Below, piece after piece: positions 8,823 to 18,010 of a stretch of DNA of 64,000 nt. The translations under genes were made by a program, and so were the position numbers. The notes under the pieces are model-generated. The model was given only the letters and a program-made list of their open reading frames with translations. It had not been told where the DNA came from and made no database searches. Source of the stretch: Chryseobacterium lathyri (GTDB lineage Bacteria; Bacteroidota; Bacteroidia; Flavobacteriales; Weeksellaceae); contig NZ_QNFY01000005.1 of the NCBI RefSeq assembly GCF_003290185.1, positions 62,001 through 126,000 on the forward strand. Direction: 5' to 3'. Position 1 is the stretch's first letter; each line of letters starts with the position of its first letter.

Positions 8823-8863
8823 AATTTTAATTTTTTAGTAACTAGTTAATATTCAGTTAATTT

Positions 8864-9154
8864 TTATTTTACTGCGACTTTTGTTTTTACTTTCTCTACA
8901 AAAGATTTTGAAGGTTTGAAAGCAGGAATGTTATGAGCAGGAATTTCAATTGCAGTGTTCTTAGAAATATTTCTTCCTGTTTTAGCAGCTCTTGTTTTAA
9001 TGATAAAAGATCCAAAACCTCTCAGATAAACGTTATCCCCATTATACATAGAAGTCCTGATCTCCTGCATAAAAGCTTCTACAACTTTCTGTGTTTCATT
9101 CTTTTCTGTTCCCAACTTATTTGAGATGGTGTTTACCAATTCTGCCTTTGTCAT
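8864..9154 (-). CDS. HU family DNA-binding protein
   Basis: A 96-residue histone-like protein that bends and compacts DNA. It shows the HU/IHF layout: helical dimerisation part at the N terminus ('MTKAELVNTISNKLG'), then the 'VYLRGFGSFIIKTRAAKTGRN' strand-arm region at about residues 40-62, and 'IPAHNIPAFKPSKSF' after the DNA-binding arm. The length fits HU. A good promoter lies just upstream (9185-9217). It heads a minus-strand group with the 29-residue basic protein 41 bases downstream. Confidence 0.95.
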   Translation of the reverse strand: MTKAELVNTISNKLGTEKNETQKVVEAFMQEIRTSMYNGDNVYLRGFGSFIIKTRAAKTGRNISKNTAIEIPAHNIPAFKPSKSFVEKVKTKVAVK

Positions 9155-9184
9155 TTCCTTTTTTAATTTTAAATTTTAGGTGTG

Positions 9185-9217
9185 CAAATTTAGTTAAAAA
9201 AATTGAATACTAGCAAA
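9185..9217 (-). promoter_or_regulatory. Bacteroidota promoter of the HU gene
   Basis: On the minus strand TAAATTTG (9185-9192) matches the -7 consensus TAnnTTTG, and TTTG (9214-9217) lies 21 bases upstream, as expected for the -33 element. The start codon is about 30 bases downstream. Confidence 0.75.
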
Positions 9218-9292
9218 TTAGTGGCAAAATATTTTTGCTTAAAGAGTTGGAGTTTTTATGTTTACTCTATATTAATATTACGTTAAATCTTT

Positions 9293-9964
9293 CTACATGC
9301 TGGAATTATAGTAACCATTTTCCACGCAGAAACGGATAAGATGCAGCTTTGTTTTCAGCCCCAGCTTTTCCGTAAGCCTGTTAATATAAGTATCAATTGT
9401 ACGCGTGCTAAGGTTCAGTTTTTCAGCGATTTCCTTGTTGCTGTAACCTTCGTAGCAGAATTTCATAAGCTGTATTTCGGTGGGGCTCAGTTCTTCCTGG
9501 CCCTTCTTCTGCCTTTCCATATAGTTCTGTACTGCCAGCGGCTGTTGTTCCCATTCCTTAGAGTACTTTTCGTAATCAAAGCCGTCAGATGCAATACTTC
9601 CTTTAATGAGATCTTTTATAATAGTGCTCTTTTTCTGACAATAATAGATATTCGGGATTTTGGAAAGGATTTCAGCCATATCTTCCTGGTAGGTGCTGGA
9701 ATACGTTACAATAGGAGTTTCCGTATTGTTTTTCCTGATGTATTTTATAGCCTCTATCCCGCTTAATACCGGCATAAACAGTTCTATGATAAACACATCT
9801 TCCTGTCTCCTGTAAATCCTGTTCACAAGTTCATGGCCGTTATTACAGTCATTCAGAAGCATATAGAAAGGGTTTTCCATAAGTGTTTTGATCATGATCT
9901 TCTTAAAGTAGAAGTCACTGTCAGCTATAGAAAACCGGACTGTGTTTGATAATAATTTACTCAC
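9293..9964 (-). CDS. LuxR-type response regulator with Glu at the phosphoacceptor position, next to the T6SS genes
   Basis: A 223-residue protein with a receiver (about 10-130) and a LuxR helix-turn-helix (about 155-220; 'LSPTEIQLMKFCYEGYSNKEI', 'STRTIDTYINRLTEKLGL'). In the receiver the phosphoacceptor Asp is replaced by Glu61 in 'FIIELFMPV', while the acidic residue Asp15, a Ser in 'VTYSST' and a Lys in 'CQKKST' remain. Asp-to-Glu often mimics the phosphorylated state, so the protein may be active without a kinase. It is transcribed away from the T6SS membrane-complex operon, about 180 bases from it. It is the best local candidate to bind the repeated element upstream of the Hcp genes, but this is inference. 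Confidence 0.88.
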   Translation of the reverse strand: MSKLLSNTVRFSIADSDFYFKKIMIKTLMENPFYMLLNDCNNGHELVNRIYRRQEDVFIIELFMPVLSGIEAIKYIRKNNTETPIVTYSSTYQEDMAEILSKIPNIYYCQKKSTIIKDLIKGSIASDGFDYEKYSKEWEQQPLAVQNYMERQKKGQEELSPTEIQLMKFCYEGYSNKEIAEKLNLSTRTIDTYINRLTEKLGLKTKLHLIRFCVENGYYNSSM

Positions 9965-10144
9965 TTTTAATATCGATTTGGTATTTGATATTTAAAATTC
10001 AGAGGCCTAATTTAGGAAAAACTTATGAAAGGTAAAATTAATCTTAACTTAATTAGGGTTTTCACGAAATTACATTAGGGAAAATACGTATTGTGCATAA
10101 ATTTTTTTTTTTATATTTTCACAGGCCAAACAAATCACAAACAT

Positions 10145-10678
10145 ATGTCTTCTAACAGGGAAAAAAAACTAAACAAATCTGATGTCAGAGCAGGCATTTG
10201 GAAGTTTATTCTGTCTTTCACCGTTTTGTCGGTGGTATCTTTTCTGTGTTTATTCTTCTTTTTTAAAAGCTACAGTATACAACGGGAAGGAATCGTGCGA
10301 GATGCTGATGCCTATAAGGAACTTATGATGAGGGGTGACGTTCTCAGGGATCATGTAGATAAAATATATGACCAGATGAACCAGCTTAACATCAATAAGG
10401 TAGAAAATGATGTTTTCCTCAGAACCAGAATTATGGATGATGTGATGGAGGCGAAAAACATTATGGGCAAAGACAGTGCTGATAATTTCAAGCATTATGC
10501 CGTTCTGATGAAACAGATAGAGCCTATGCTGAAATTGAAGAATGATATTATAGGAGTAGAATCGCAGAAAAAGATTGTCCTCAGGGATCTTGAGGAATGT
10601 ATAGCAAAAGTAGGAAGGGCCAACGGCCAGCTTAAAAAAGATCCTACAAGGAATTTTACAGGAGGAAGAAGAAGATAA
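10145..10678 (+). CDS. T6SS membrane-complex component, TssQ-like
   Basis: A 177-residue protein with a basic N terminus, one membrane helix (about residues 20-42) and a long periplasmic part rich in charged helices, probably coiled coil. It is the first of four closely spaced genes ending in tssR. In Bacteroidota T6SS loci the membrane complex is encoded in the order tssN-Q-O-P-R, so position suggests TssQ; it could also be annotated as a second TssO-type protein. The start is placed at the ATG at 10145; a longer frame from 10091 has no ribosome-binding context and adds a second hydrophobic patch. It stops 16 bases before the next gene. Confidence 0.65.
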   Translation: MSSNREKKLNKSDVRAGIWKFILSFTVLSVVSFLCLFFFFKSYSIQREGIVRDADAYKELMMRGDVLRDHVDKIYDQMNQLNINKVENDVFLRTRIMDDVMEAKNIMGKDSADNFKHYAVLMKQIEPMLKLKNDIIGVESQKKIVLRDLEECIAKVGRANGQLKKDPTRNFTGGRRR

Positions 10679-10694
10679 TAAAAAAATAAAGCAT

Positions 10695-11222
10695 ATGCAG
10701 GGATCTATTACATTATCTAAGAAAGAAAGGCACTATCAGTTTTTTTATTTAATACTGATGCTTTTAGCAGCTATGATATTCTTCGGAATTATCTTTTTAA
10801 AAGGTTACGATTCCCCATTTTCGGAAGAAGATGTAAGGGGAATACAAAGTCTGGAGCAGAAGGCAGCATTCGAAAGCCAGCAAAAAATCTTACAACCCGA
10901 AATGGACAGTACCTATGTTCTCATCAGTAGAATTGCAGACAAATCCCCGGAACCTTTCGCCGAAAACAATATTTTTAATGGAATTAACGGCCTTGCGAGT
11001 CATTTTCAAGGTAATAGCAATATCATGGATATCCGTAAAGATGCATATCCGCAGATTGCTAAATTCTACAAAATGTATTTTGAGGACAAAAAAGTTATTT
11101 CTACCACTACAGAAGATGTAAAAAAATTCGAAAAAGAAGTGGAAGACTGCAGAATCGGTTTTAAAGATAAACAAAACCGCCTTTATGAAAGAGAAAATGC
11201 GCTAAGGGCAAGAACCCAGTAA
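10695..11222 (+). CDS. tssO: T6SS transmembrane protein TssO
   Basis: A 175-residue single-pass inner-membrane protein: short cytoplasmic start, membrane helix at about residues 14-36, then a helical periplasmic part. Size, topology and position between a similar small membrane protein and a PKD-domain protein fit TssO of the Bacteroidota-specific T6SS membrane complex, which replaces TssJLM of Pseudomonadota. It shares its layout with the preceding gene, so the two may be distant paralogues. It belongs to the operon 10145-14620. Confidence 0.7.
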   Translation: MQGSITLSKKERHYQFFYLILMLLAAMIFFGIIFLKGYDSPFSEEDVRGIQSLEQKAAFESQQKILQPEMDSTYVLISRIADKSPEPFAENNIFNGINGLASHFQGNSNIMDIRKDAYPQIAKFYKMYFEDKKVISTTTEDVKKFEKEVEDCRIGFKDKQNRLYERENALRARTQ

Positions 11223-11267
11223 AAGAAATAAACATTAAAGGAATAAACACATCACAATCACTTAACT

Positions 11268-12176
11268 ATGAATTATTTTCAAAAAAACAAAAAGAACATT
11301 ATTATTGGTGTTATCGCAACGCTGCTTATTGCGGCACTCATTGCGTTATGGCTGCAGAAAAAGGTAATCCATTCTTCCGATGATATTGTAGGAGTAGTCT
11401 ATCCTTCATCACTCTCTGTAGGAGATACCCTTTTATTTGAGGATAAAACCCAGTTCGCAAAAACCAAGAGATGGAATTTTGGGGACGGAACAACTTCAGA
11501 CAAAAGTACCGGAATACACTTTTATAATAAACCGGGCTATTATTCGGTAAGCTTGATTATTGATAACAAATATAGCAAGACTTTCCCTGTAATGGTTTCG
11601 GCCAGATACCAGAAGCCACAAGACAGTGCGAAGATCAGTACCGTTATTGAAGCTCCTGCACAGGCAATGCAGAACGAAAATGTACAGTTCCGTGCCGTTT
11701 CGGAGGCTACACAGTTTGCATGGAAGTTTGGCGAAACAGGCAATATAGATGCTAAAGAGAAGATGGCCATTTATTCTTATAAAAAACCGGGAGATTACCG
11801 TGTGGCATTATTCACAGAGGAAAGTCAGGAACCTATTTACCACCTTATCAAAATTCTTCCGGCTTACAACTCTTTGCAGGAAGATGAAATACCTGTAGAA
11901 GATTCCTATAAAAAGGTTGATGATGACTTCAAATATCACCTACAGCAGATTGCCAACGGGAACAGTTTTAATATGCATTATAACTACCTGTTGAGAACCT
12001 ATCTCTGCAACAACGAAAACACGGTAGTGAAAGTAAGCGACAGTAAAGCAAATAACTTCTATATGTACTGTGCAGGGCTTCAGTTTGACAAAAACGTTGT
12101 CATCCAAAGTGTAAAAGTGAACTTAGATGATAAGCAGAACTGTGTAACGAAGGTAGATATAAACCAAAGCAAATAA
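11268..12176 (+). CDS. T6SS membrane-complex component with two PKD-like domains, TssP-like
   Basis: A 302-residue protein with one membrane helix (about residues 10-30) and a periplasmic part. Two PKD-like beta domains are visible: about residues 45-112 ('SVGDTLLFEDKTQF', 'RWNFGDGTTSDKS', 'YNKPGYYSVSLIID') and about 125-198 ('ENVQFRAVSEATQFAWKFGE', 'YSYKKPGDYRVALF'). A Cys-containing C-terminal region follows. Its place between tssO and tssR fits TssP. The gaps to its neighbours are 45 and 44 bases. Confidence 0.72.
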   Translation: MNYFQKNKKNIIIGVIATLLIAALIALWLQKKVIHSSDDIVGVVYPSSLSVGDTLLFEDKTQFAKTKRWNFGDGTTSDKSTGIHFYNKPGYYSVSLIIDNKYSKTFPVMVSARYQKPQDSAKISTVIEAPAQAMQNENVQFRAVSEATQFAWKFGETGNIDAKEKMAIYSYKKPGDYRVALFTEESQEPIYHLIKILPAYNSLQEDEIPVEDSYKKVDDDFKYHLQQIANGNSFNMHYNYLLRTYLCNNENTVVKVSDSKANNFYMYCAGLQFDKNVVIQSVKVNLDDKQNCVTKVDINQSK

Positions 12177-12220
12177 TAGAGTCCGGCATCCGGATACACC
12201 AATCATTAAAATAAAATAGG

Positions 12221-14620
12221 ATGAAAAATAAATTTCCTCTAGCAGCATATTACATAGGATTATCAGTATTGTTGGCAAGCTGCCAGGTCAAGCTGCCGTC
12301 TAAAAGAACTCCTGAGCCGTCACAATACGGGCAGGTAGACAATTCGCCGGTAGTGAACGGATATCCAAAAAAGTCGGTCCCATGGATCGTTATTTCAGAC
12401 AGGTCCAGAAATACGGCCTATCTTGATAAAAGTGACGAAAAATCTTACAAAGAAGTTAAGTTTCTTGAGCCTTTAATGGTTCTGAAACATAGAGACGGAA
12501 TGGTAAAAGTAGCGGAATACGTTCCCGATGCCCTGATGAAAAAGGTTTCATCAAAATCCATTAAAACCTATGGCTGGATCCCGGAATCCGATCTTCTTTT
12601 ATGGAACAATTCTTTGAAAAGCGAAAAAACAGGTTTCCCTGTAAGAGTCGCTGTAGTCCCGAATCACAGCGAAGTCATCAGAAGTGCAGAAAGATACTAT
12701 AAGAATGATTCCATCATGGTATTCAATTCTCCAAGCCTTATAGAAGAAGCCAAGGTCAAAATTCCAAACGGACAGATGGTATATGTTTACAAACAGGCCG
12801 AAAATAATAAACGTTTTCTGGTAGGTAAAAAGCCTTCTGTTGATATAGACAGTATCGGCACTAGTTTATACGGATGGGTAAATGCCAACGTAATCTCTGC
12901 ATGGGGTGAGCGTTCTGCCGTAAAGCTCAAAAATGATACGCAAGTTACAGAGTCTGCGTTAGGAATACATGAAGGATATCCTGGTGCAGCAGACGCAGAA
13001 AGCAGAACCGCAATTCTTCTTACGGATACCAATAAGAGAACGCCTCTTGAGAATATTTATCCGGTAAATTTAGCATTAAATGAAGCTCCCACACCGGACT
13101 CCAAAACGAAATACTTCACCAATATTTTAGATTACAGTAAAAATTATGTATTCAATGTTTTGGGAGAAGAGATTTATTTTGACCGTTACAGAGAAATCAC
13201 GGAAAGAGATAAAAATATCAACATCGTTTTTGCTCTGGATGTAAGTGCTCCGAATGCTCCGTATGCCCCGATCGTTAAATCTCTTCTTCAGGATCTGCAG
13301 CTTAGATTTGAAAAGCCGTCTTATTTCAATGGCGTAAAATACGGCGTTGTTTTATATAAGAACAATCCGTGTGGAGAAAATGTCATGACTTCTAATTTAA
13401 GTACAGATTACAGTAAAATTACAAAGTTCATTGACGAAAAAACCAATGAAATGAATTGTGCAAGCAACAGCGGATATCAGCCGGTTGGCGAAGCGCTTTC
13501 TGCTGCTGGAAACCTGCTCTCTAATGTTCCGGATGAAACCAATATTGTCGTAACAGTAGGAACCTCTGCCGATCAAAGTGGAAACATGTACAACGTGATC
13601 AGCTCCCTTACACAGGCACAGGCCAGGGTGATTATGTTTCAGACCAGTGCAAGATCATCCGATACCTACAACGATTTTGTATTGATGTCTGAAAATGTAG
13701 TGACCAATACTGCTAAAAATATTGCTGAACTGAAAAAACAGAAAATCATCAACCAGAGTGATGTTCTTACCAAAAATAACTTTAACCTTGTGGAAGGCGA
13801 TGCCGGATTCTTCTCACTGGATTATCCTAAGCAGAGTATGTCCCAGGGATTTGTCATCTTCCCTAAAAAAGGCGATGTTGCAACACCTGGATACCTGAAA
13901 AAATCTGTGGACAGCCTTATTGCGCAGGTAACTCTAGACAACGAAACGATTGATAAATCTCTGAATGAGTATTTCCACTCCTCGGTAGGAGCAGGAAGAA
14001 CAGATGTAGATCTGAAATATAAATATCTCTTCCCAGGTCTTACCAATCCGGTTTCTGCAGGAATTGCAGCACAGCTGATCAATTATGGAAACCCGTTCCT
14101 TGTAAAAGGATATATCCCGAAAAATCTGAAAGAATACAAACCGGGCATAGAAAAAGGGATTCTTATCTCTGAAACGGAATATGATAACTTAAAGAACTTC
14201 TATACCGAAGTCTATCATAAGACTGAGCCTGAAAGAGCAGATTTTAGCCAGTCAAGAGCCATTAAGGAATATATCAAACTTCTGAAAAAATATAATCCTA
14301 CCTTAACATTCCTGGATAAATCTGAACTGTATGAAAAACCAATGGCTTACGCAGTCGGATTAAGTACCGGTTTTGATAATTCTGAAGATGAGCTGATGTC
14401 AAAATACAAGCTGAAAGGCTGGAAAAAATCTAAAATTGTTTTAAAGGAAACAGTAAGAGCATATTTCAAGAATTATAAGAATCTGGCAGAACATATGCTT
14501 TCCCACAGAAGCAATCCGGCAGTGAAAATCCAGCAGAACGGACAAACTTTCTACTGGCTTAATGAGTACTTTATGCCGACCACTCAGACCATTGAGGAGC
14601 CGGAATACACAAAACATTAA
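12221..14620 (+). CDS. tssR: T6SS membrane-complex lipoprotein TssR
   Basis: A 799-residue lipoprotein with a lipobox Cys at residue 21 (LLASCQV). Two SH3-like stretches are suggested in the first third ('KFLEPLMVLKHRDGMVKVAEY', 'TYGWIPESDLLLW'; 'LYGWVNANVISAWG'). The middle (about residues 330-500) resembles a von Willebrand A-type fold ('NINIVFALDVSAPNAPYAPI', 'NIVVTVGTSADQSG'), and the C-terminal third is mostly helical. Size, lipid anchor and order agree with TssR, the large periplasmic, outer-membrane-linked part of the Bacteroidota T6SS membrane complex. It ends the operon and is followed by a terminator. Confidence 0.85.
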   Translation: MKNKFPLAAYYIGLSVLLASCQVKLPSKRTPEPSQYGQVDNSPVVNGYPKKSVPWIVISDRSRNTAYLDKSDEKSYKEVKFLEPLMVLKHRDGMVKVAEYVPDALMKKVSSKSIKTYGWIPESDLLLWNNSLKSEKTGFPVRVAVVPNHSEVIRSAERYYKNDSIMVFNSPSLIEEAKVKIPNGQMVYVYKQAENNKRFLVGKKPSVDIDSIGTSLYGWVNANVISAWGERSAVKLKNDTQVTESALGIHEGYPGAADAESRTAILLTDTNKRTPLENIYPVNLALNEAPTPDSKTKYFTNILDYSKNYVFNVLGEEIYFDRYREITERDKNINIVFALDVSAPNAPYAPIVKSLLQDLQLRFEKPSYFNGVKYGVVLYKNNPCGENVMTSNLSTDYSKITKFIDEKTNEMNCASNSGYQPVGEALSAAGNLLSNVPDETNIVVTVGTSADQSGNMYNVISSLTQAQARVIMFQTSARSSDTYNDFVLMSENVVTNTAKNIAELKKQKIINQSDVLTKNNFNLVEGDAGFFSLDYPKQSMSQGFVIFPKKGDVATPGYLKKSVDSLIAQVTLDNETIDKSLNEYFHSSVGAGRTDVDLKYKYLFPGLTNPVSAGIAAQLINYGNPFLVKGYIPKNLKEYKPGIEKGILISETEYDNLKNFYTEVYHKTEPERADFSQSRAIKEYIKLLKKYNPTLTFLDKSELYEKPMAYAVGLSTGFDNSEDELMSKYKLKGWKKSKIVLKETVRAYFKNYKNLAEHMLSHRSNPAVKIQQNGQTFYWLNEYFMPTTQTIEEPEYTKH

Positions 14621-14641
14621 TCATTTTAATAATATCATATC

Positions 14642-14672
14642 AAAAGCAGGAGTATAACTTCTGCTTTTTTTG
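14642..14672 (+). terminator. Terminator of the T6SS membrane-complex operon
   Basis: Arms at 14642-14653 and 14657-14668, ending in a T run, 22 bases after the tssR stop. Confidence 0.8.
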
Positions 14673-14863
14673 TGTCTAAAAAATTATATTTTCCTTAATT
14701 TTTTTAAACAACAGGTTCACAAACTCCCCTTTTAGAACTCAAAAACAGAACCCGAAAACTTCGCTATTTCTCATTTAAGTGTAAAATCTCTCTTTTTTCT
14801 CTACAGTCCAAAAGTTGCAAACAGTGTCCTGGTGACTTCTAACAGTGATTCTTAAATCCAAAG

Positions 14864-14935
14864 TCGTAGAATTACTACAAAATGTGAAATTTATATCAAA
14901 ATACTTTTAGAATAGAAATAAGCTCTATATATTTG
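14864..14935 (+). promoter_or_regulatory. Operator and promoter of the decayed Hcp locus
   Basis: The element TCGTAGAATTACTACA (14864-14879) contains the inverted repeat GTAG-N5-CTAC. A -7 box TATATTTG follows at 14928-14935, with 48 bases between them. The intact Hcp genes have the same element and spacing, but two copies of the element instead of one. No -33 TTG is visible. Confidence 0.75.
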
Positions 14936-14985
14936 TTAAACAAACACCACATCACAAAATATTAATAGTGAAAAAATTTACGGTT

Positions 14986-15060
14986 ATGGCAGGGAATTCA
15001 GAGCTCATAATGTTCAATGACAAAAAATAACAGAAGTTGTTGAAATTACAATACAGATGA
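14986..15060 (+). pseudogene. Decayed third Hcp/TssD gene (5' remnant)
   Basis: Starting at ATG 14986 the frame reads MAGNSELIMFNDKK-stop-QKLLKLQYR-stop. The intact Hcp proteins begin MAANSRGILKFNGGEGQKLL and continue KLNYS, so the match continues in frame across the premature TAA at 15028-15030. One codon is lost. After about 25 codons the similarity ends. The Hcp-type promoter and operator are upstream and a terminator follows at 15116, so a transcript of about 200 bases may still be made. The rest of the gene appears deleted or replaced. Confidence 0.75.
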
Positions 15061-15115
15061 TCACCGGGTTGCAGCCATATAACGAAGACACACTATTACA
15101 CATCAACATTCATAA

Positions 15116-15146
15116 AAAAGATCGTCCTCTAAAGACGGTCTTTTTG
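15116..15146 (+). terminator. Terminator downstream of the decayed Hcp copy
   Basis: Arms of 11 bases at 15116-15126 and 15134-15144, with one G-U pair, followed by T residues. With the promoter at 14928 it delimits a short transcription unit. Confidence 0.7.
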
Positions 15147-15439
15147 CTTAAAGTATTAGCTGGTTACTTTTATATTGACAGGCATACAGCAATATGAATA
15201 AAACAGAATGTCGCAAAAAAAAATAATTTCAACGAACATAAAATGTTAGCGGAATTTCAGAAATATTTGATTTCATCACCAGAAAACTTATTACATCTCT
15301 AATCAAAGAATTAACTATCTTTATCCAACATACATTTTATATAAAAAAGATATATTTGTAAAAGGTATATTTTGACAGATTGCACCAAATAATCTAAAAA
15401 ATTAAAAGAAACACAACATATTAATATTAGAAAATTATA
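15147..15439 (+). promoter_or_regulatory. Upstream region of clpV with a -7 box
   Basis: No reading frame was recognised. TATATTTG at 15351-15358 is a good -7 box, about 80 bases before the ClpV start. The GTAG-N5-CTAC element of the Hcp promoters is not present here, so ClpV seems to be controlled differently. Confidence 0.5.
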
Positions 15440-17935
15440 ATGGGAGTACTAGTAACCAACGAAACAGTAAAACAGCTATTTCATATTGCTCAGTCAATAG
15501 CAAAGGAAAACTATAATGCTACATACGGCGGTCCGCACATTCTGCAGGCCTTGATGCATAAAGATATCGGCCTCAATGAATTCCTTAAAAGTATTGATAA
15601 AGATCCCGGCTACTTTTATGAATGGGCAGACGTCCGCATTGAAGATTATCCAAAAACAGCCCATCTTCCGGATGAAGTACGTCAGGATGAAGCTGTAGAT
15701 ACCCTTACAGAAGAAGCAGACGATATACGCTTAAAATTGGGACTGGACGAGATCACGCCCATCTGTATTCTTACCGCTATCGTAAAACCTCAGGTCGTTT
15801 TTTCACTGCAGCAGCTGAAGTCGCTTCCCCTGAGAGAACATGAAATTTTCAACTTATATAGAAAAGATACCCCTTTCGCTGTATCCGAAGACGGTGATTT
15901 TTCATCACTTTTTTCAAACGGGTCAGATTTTACAGACTCCTCATTTCCGTCAATCAAAAGCTACTGTGTAGACAGAACGGCACAGGCCAGAAAAGGCGAC
16001 CTTGAAAACATCATAGGAAGAGATAAAGAGCTCAGAATGCTTGTTGAGATCCTTTGCCGAAGAAGCAAGCCGAATGTTATTATCATTGGCGAGCCGGGTG
16101 TAGGAAAAACAGCTTTAGTAGAAGGTTTTGCCATAGAAATCACCAAAGGAAATGTTCCTGAAATGTTAAAAAATGCAACCCTTCTCGAACTTGACACCGG
16201 AGCATTATTAGCTGGAACTTCTTATAAAGGTGAAATTGAAGACCGACTGAAAAAAGTCATCACTGAATGTAAAAAAATCGAAAAAGCGGTCCTTTTTATT
16301 GATGAAATTCATACCCTTCTTGATCCGAAAGGAAGCATTGGAAATGTGGCCAACCTCCTTAAGCCTGAACTGGCAAGAGGTGAAATTACCGTAATAGGAG
16401 CCACAACACAAGAAGAATACAGAAAGATCATTGAACCGGAACAGGCTTTCAACCGTCGTTTTGAAGTTCTGACAGTCAATGAGCCGGATGAGCAGACCTG
16501 TGTGAAAATGATAGATGTCCTTCTCGACGGCTACAAAAAACATCATGGCATAGAAGTAGAAAAAAACTCCATTCCCGAGTGTGTACGTTTGGCAAAAAGA
16601 TATGCAAAAGGCAAAAAACTGCCCGATGCAGCCATTGATTTGCTGGACCGTACCATGGCCGCCATTAAAATGCTGGATGAACTTTCAGAAAAAGAACTGG
16701 CAGACTGGAAAGAAACTTATGAGTCTATTTTAAAGGAAGAATTTACCGACAGCAAAGACCAGGCTAATGAGCTCATCTGGAATTATAACCTCCTGAGAGA
16801 TAAAATAAGTCCTATTCTTTGGGGATCATTAAACGAACAGCCGGTTATCGACAATTCCATGCCTGTTGATCAGATCCACAAGATCATTGATGATACCTAT
16901 GCAGAGCTTTTACAGCATGCAGCTGTAAAAAGAGAAAAAGTAGACCGTCTGGAACTGGCAGCAGTAATGGCGGCAAAAACAAATATTCCAATAGGCAAGA
17001 TTCAGGCTCAGGAAAAAGAAAAGCTCCTGAATATGGAATCTCTTCTGCTGAACAGGGTAGTAGGTCAGGATCATGCTTTAAAGATCCTGTCAGACGCCAT
17101 TGTTGAAAACCGAAGCGGACTGAACAAGCCGGGACAGCCTATCGGGTCATTCTTCCTTCTGGGACCTACCGGTACAGGGAAAACCGAGTTAGCAAAATCT
17201 ATGGCAGAGCTCCTCTTCAATGATGAGAAAGCCATGGTACGTTTTGATATGTCCGAATTTAAAGAAGAACATTCCGCAGCATTACTGTATGGAGCGCCTC
17301 CGGGTTATGTAGGGTATGAAGAAGGAGGAATGCTGGTTAATAAAATAAGACAGCAGCCTTATACCGTTGTCTTATTTGATGAAATTGAAAAAGCCCACCA
17401 TTCCGTTTTTGATGTATTCCTACAGATCATGGATGAAGGAAAAGTTCACGATAAACTGGGAAAAGAAGGCGACTTCAGCAATGCCCTGATCCTTTTCACT
17501 TCAAACATCGGAAGCGAAGAGATTGTAAAACAGTTTGAAGAAGGAAAAGTTCCGGAATCTTCCACACTGATGCAGATTATGTCCAATTCAGGGAGGTTCA
17601 GACCGGAGTTCTTAGCCAGGATCACAGAGATTATTCCTTTTGCACCGATCACAGAATCTATTGCAGAAAGAATTTTCAATATCCAGCTGAAATCACTTCA
17701 TTCCTCACTGACAAGATTGGGAATGACCTTAAAGATCAGTGACGAAGCTGTGAAGAACCTTGCATTGGGAGGCTTCAGCAGCAAATACGGAGCAAGACAG
17801 ATCTCCGGAGTAATCCGTGCACAGCTGGCAAGACCGATTTCTAAAATGATCGTAAGAGAAGAAGTGAAATCCGGGCAGACCATCCATGTAGACTGGAATA
17901 ATGAAGAAGAAAAGCTAAGCTGGAAAGTAGATTAA
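15440..17935 (+). CDS. tssH: T6SS sheath-recycling AAA+ ATPase TssH (ClpV)
   Basis: An 831-residue Clp/Hsp100 ATPase that disassembles the contracted sheath. There is an N-terminal ClpN-type helical domain (about 1-150), then AAA1 with Walker A 'GEPGVGKT' (about 217-224) and Walker B 'LFIDEIH', a reduced middle domain, and AAA2 with Walker A 'GPTGTGKT' and Walker B 'VLFDEIE'. The N-terminal domain and the location between tssR and hcp/vgrG distinguish it from the housekeeping ClpB. It is monocistronic or paired with the lytic transglycosylase gene 75 bases downstream. Confidence 0.93.
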   Translation: MGVLVTNETVKQLFHIAQSIAKENYNATYGGPHILQALMHKDIGLNEFLKSIDKDPGYFYEWADVRIEDYPKTAHLPDEVRQDEAVDTLTEEADDIRLKLGLDEITPICILTAIVKPQVVFSLQQLKSLPLREHEIFNLYRKDTPFAVSEDGDFSSLFSNGSDFTDSSFPSIKSYCVDRTAQARKGDLENIIGRDKELRMLVEILCRRSKPNVIIIGEPGVGKTALVEGFAIEITKGNVPEMLKNATLLELDTGALLAGTSYKGEIEDRLKKVITECKKIEKAVLFIDEIHTLLDPKGSIGNVANLLKPELARGEITVIGATTQEEYRKIIEPEQAFNRRFEVLTVNEPDEQTCVKMIDVLLDGYKKHHGIEVEKNSIPECVRLAKRYAKGKKLPDAAIDLLDRTMAAIKMLDELSEKELADWKETYESILKEEFTDSKDQANELIWNYNLLRDKISPILWGSLNEQPVIDNSMPVDQIHKIIDDTYAELLQHAAVKREKVDRLELAAVMAAKTNIPIGKIQAQEKEKLLNMESLLLNRVVGQDHALKILSDAIVENRSGLNKPGQPIGSFFLLGPTGTGKTELAKSMAELLFNDEKAMVRFDMSEFKEEHSAALLYGAPPGYVGYEEGGMLVNKIRQQPYTVVLFDEIEKAHHSVFDVFLQIMDEGKVHDKLGKEGDFSNALILFTSNIGSEEIVKQFEEGKVPESSTLMQIMSNSGRFRPEFLARITEIIPFAPITESIAERIFNIQLKSLHSSLTRLGMTLKISDEAVKNLALGGFSSKYGARQISGVIRAQLARPISKMIVREEVKSGQTIHVDWNNEEEKLSWKVD

Positions 17936-18010
17936 AAAATTATAAAGGAAGCCTGTTTTGATAAATAATTTATCTGACAGTTTCTTTGTCAATAACCATA
18001 AGGAATTAAA

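Noticed and set aside
10091..10144. Longer start of the TssQ-like gene
   Set aside because: It adds a hydrophobic stretch before the normal basic N terminus and reads through a long T run without ribosome-binding signal.
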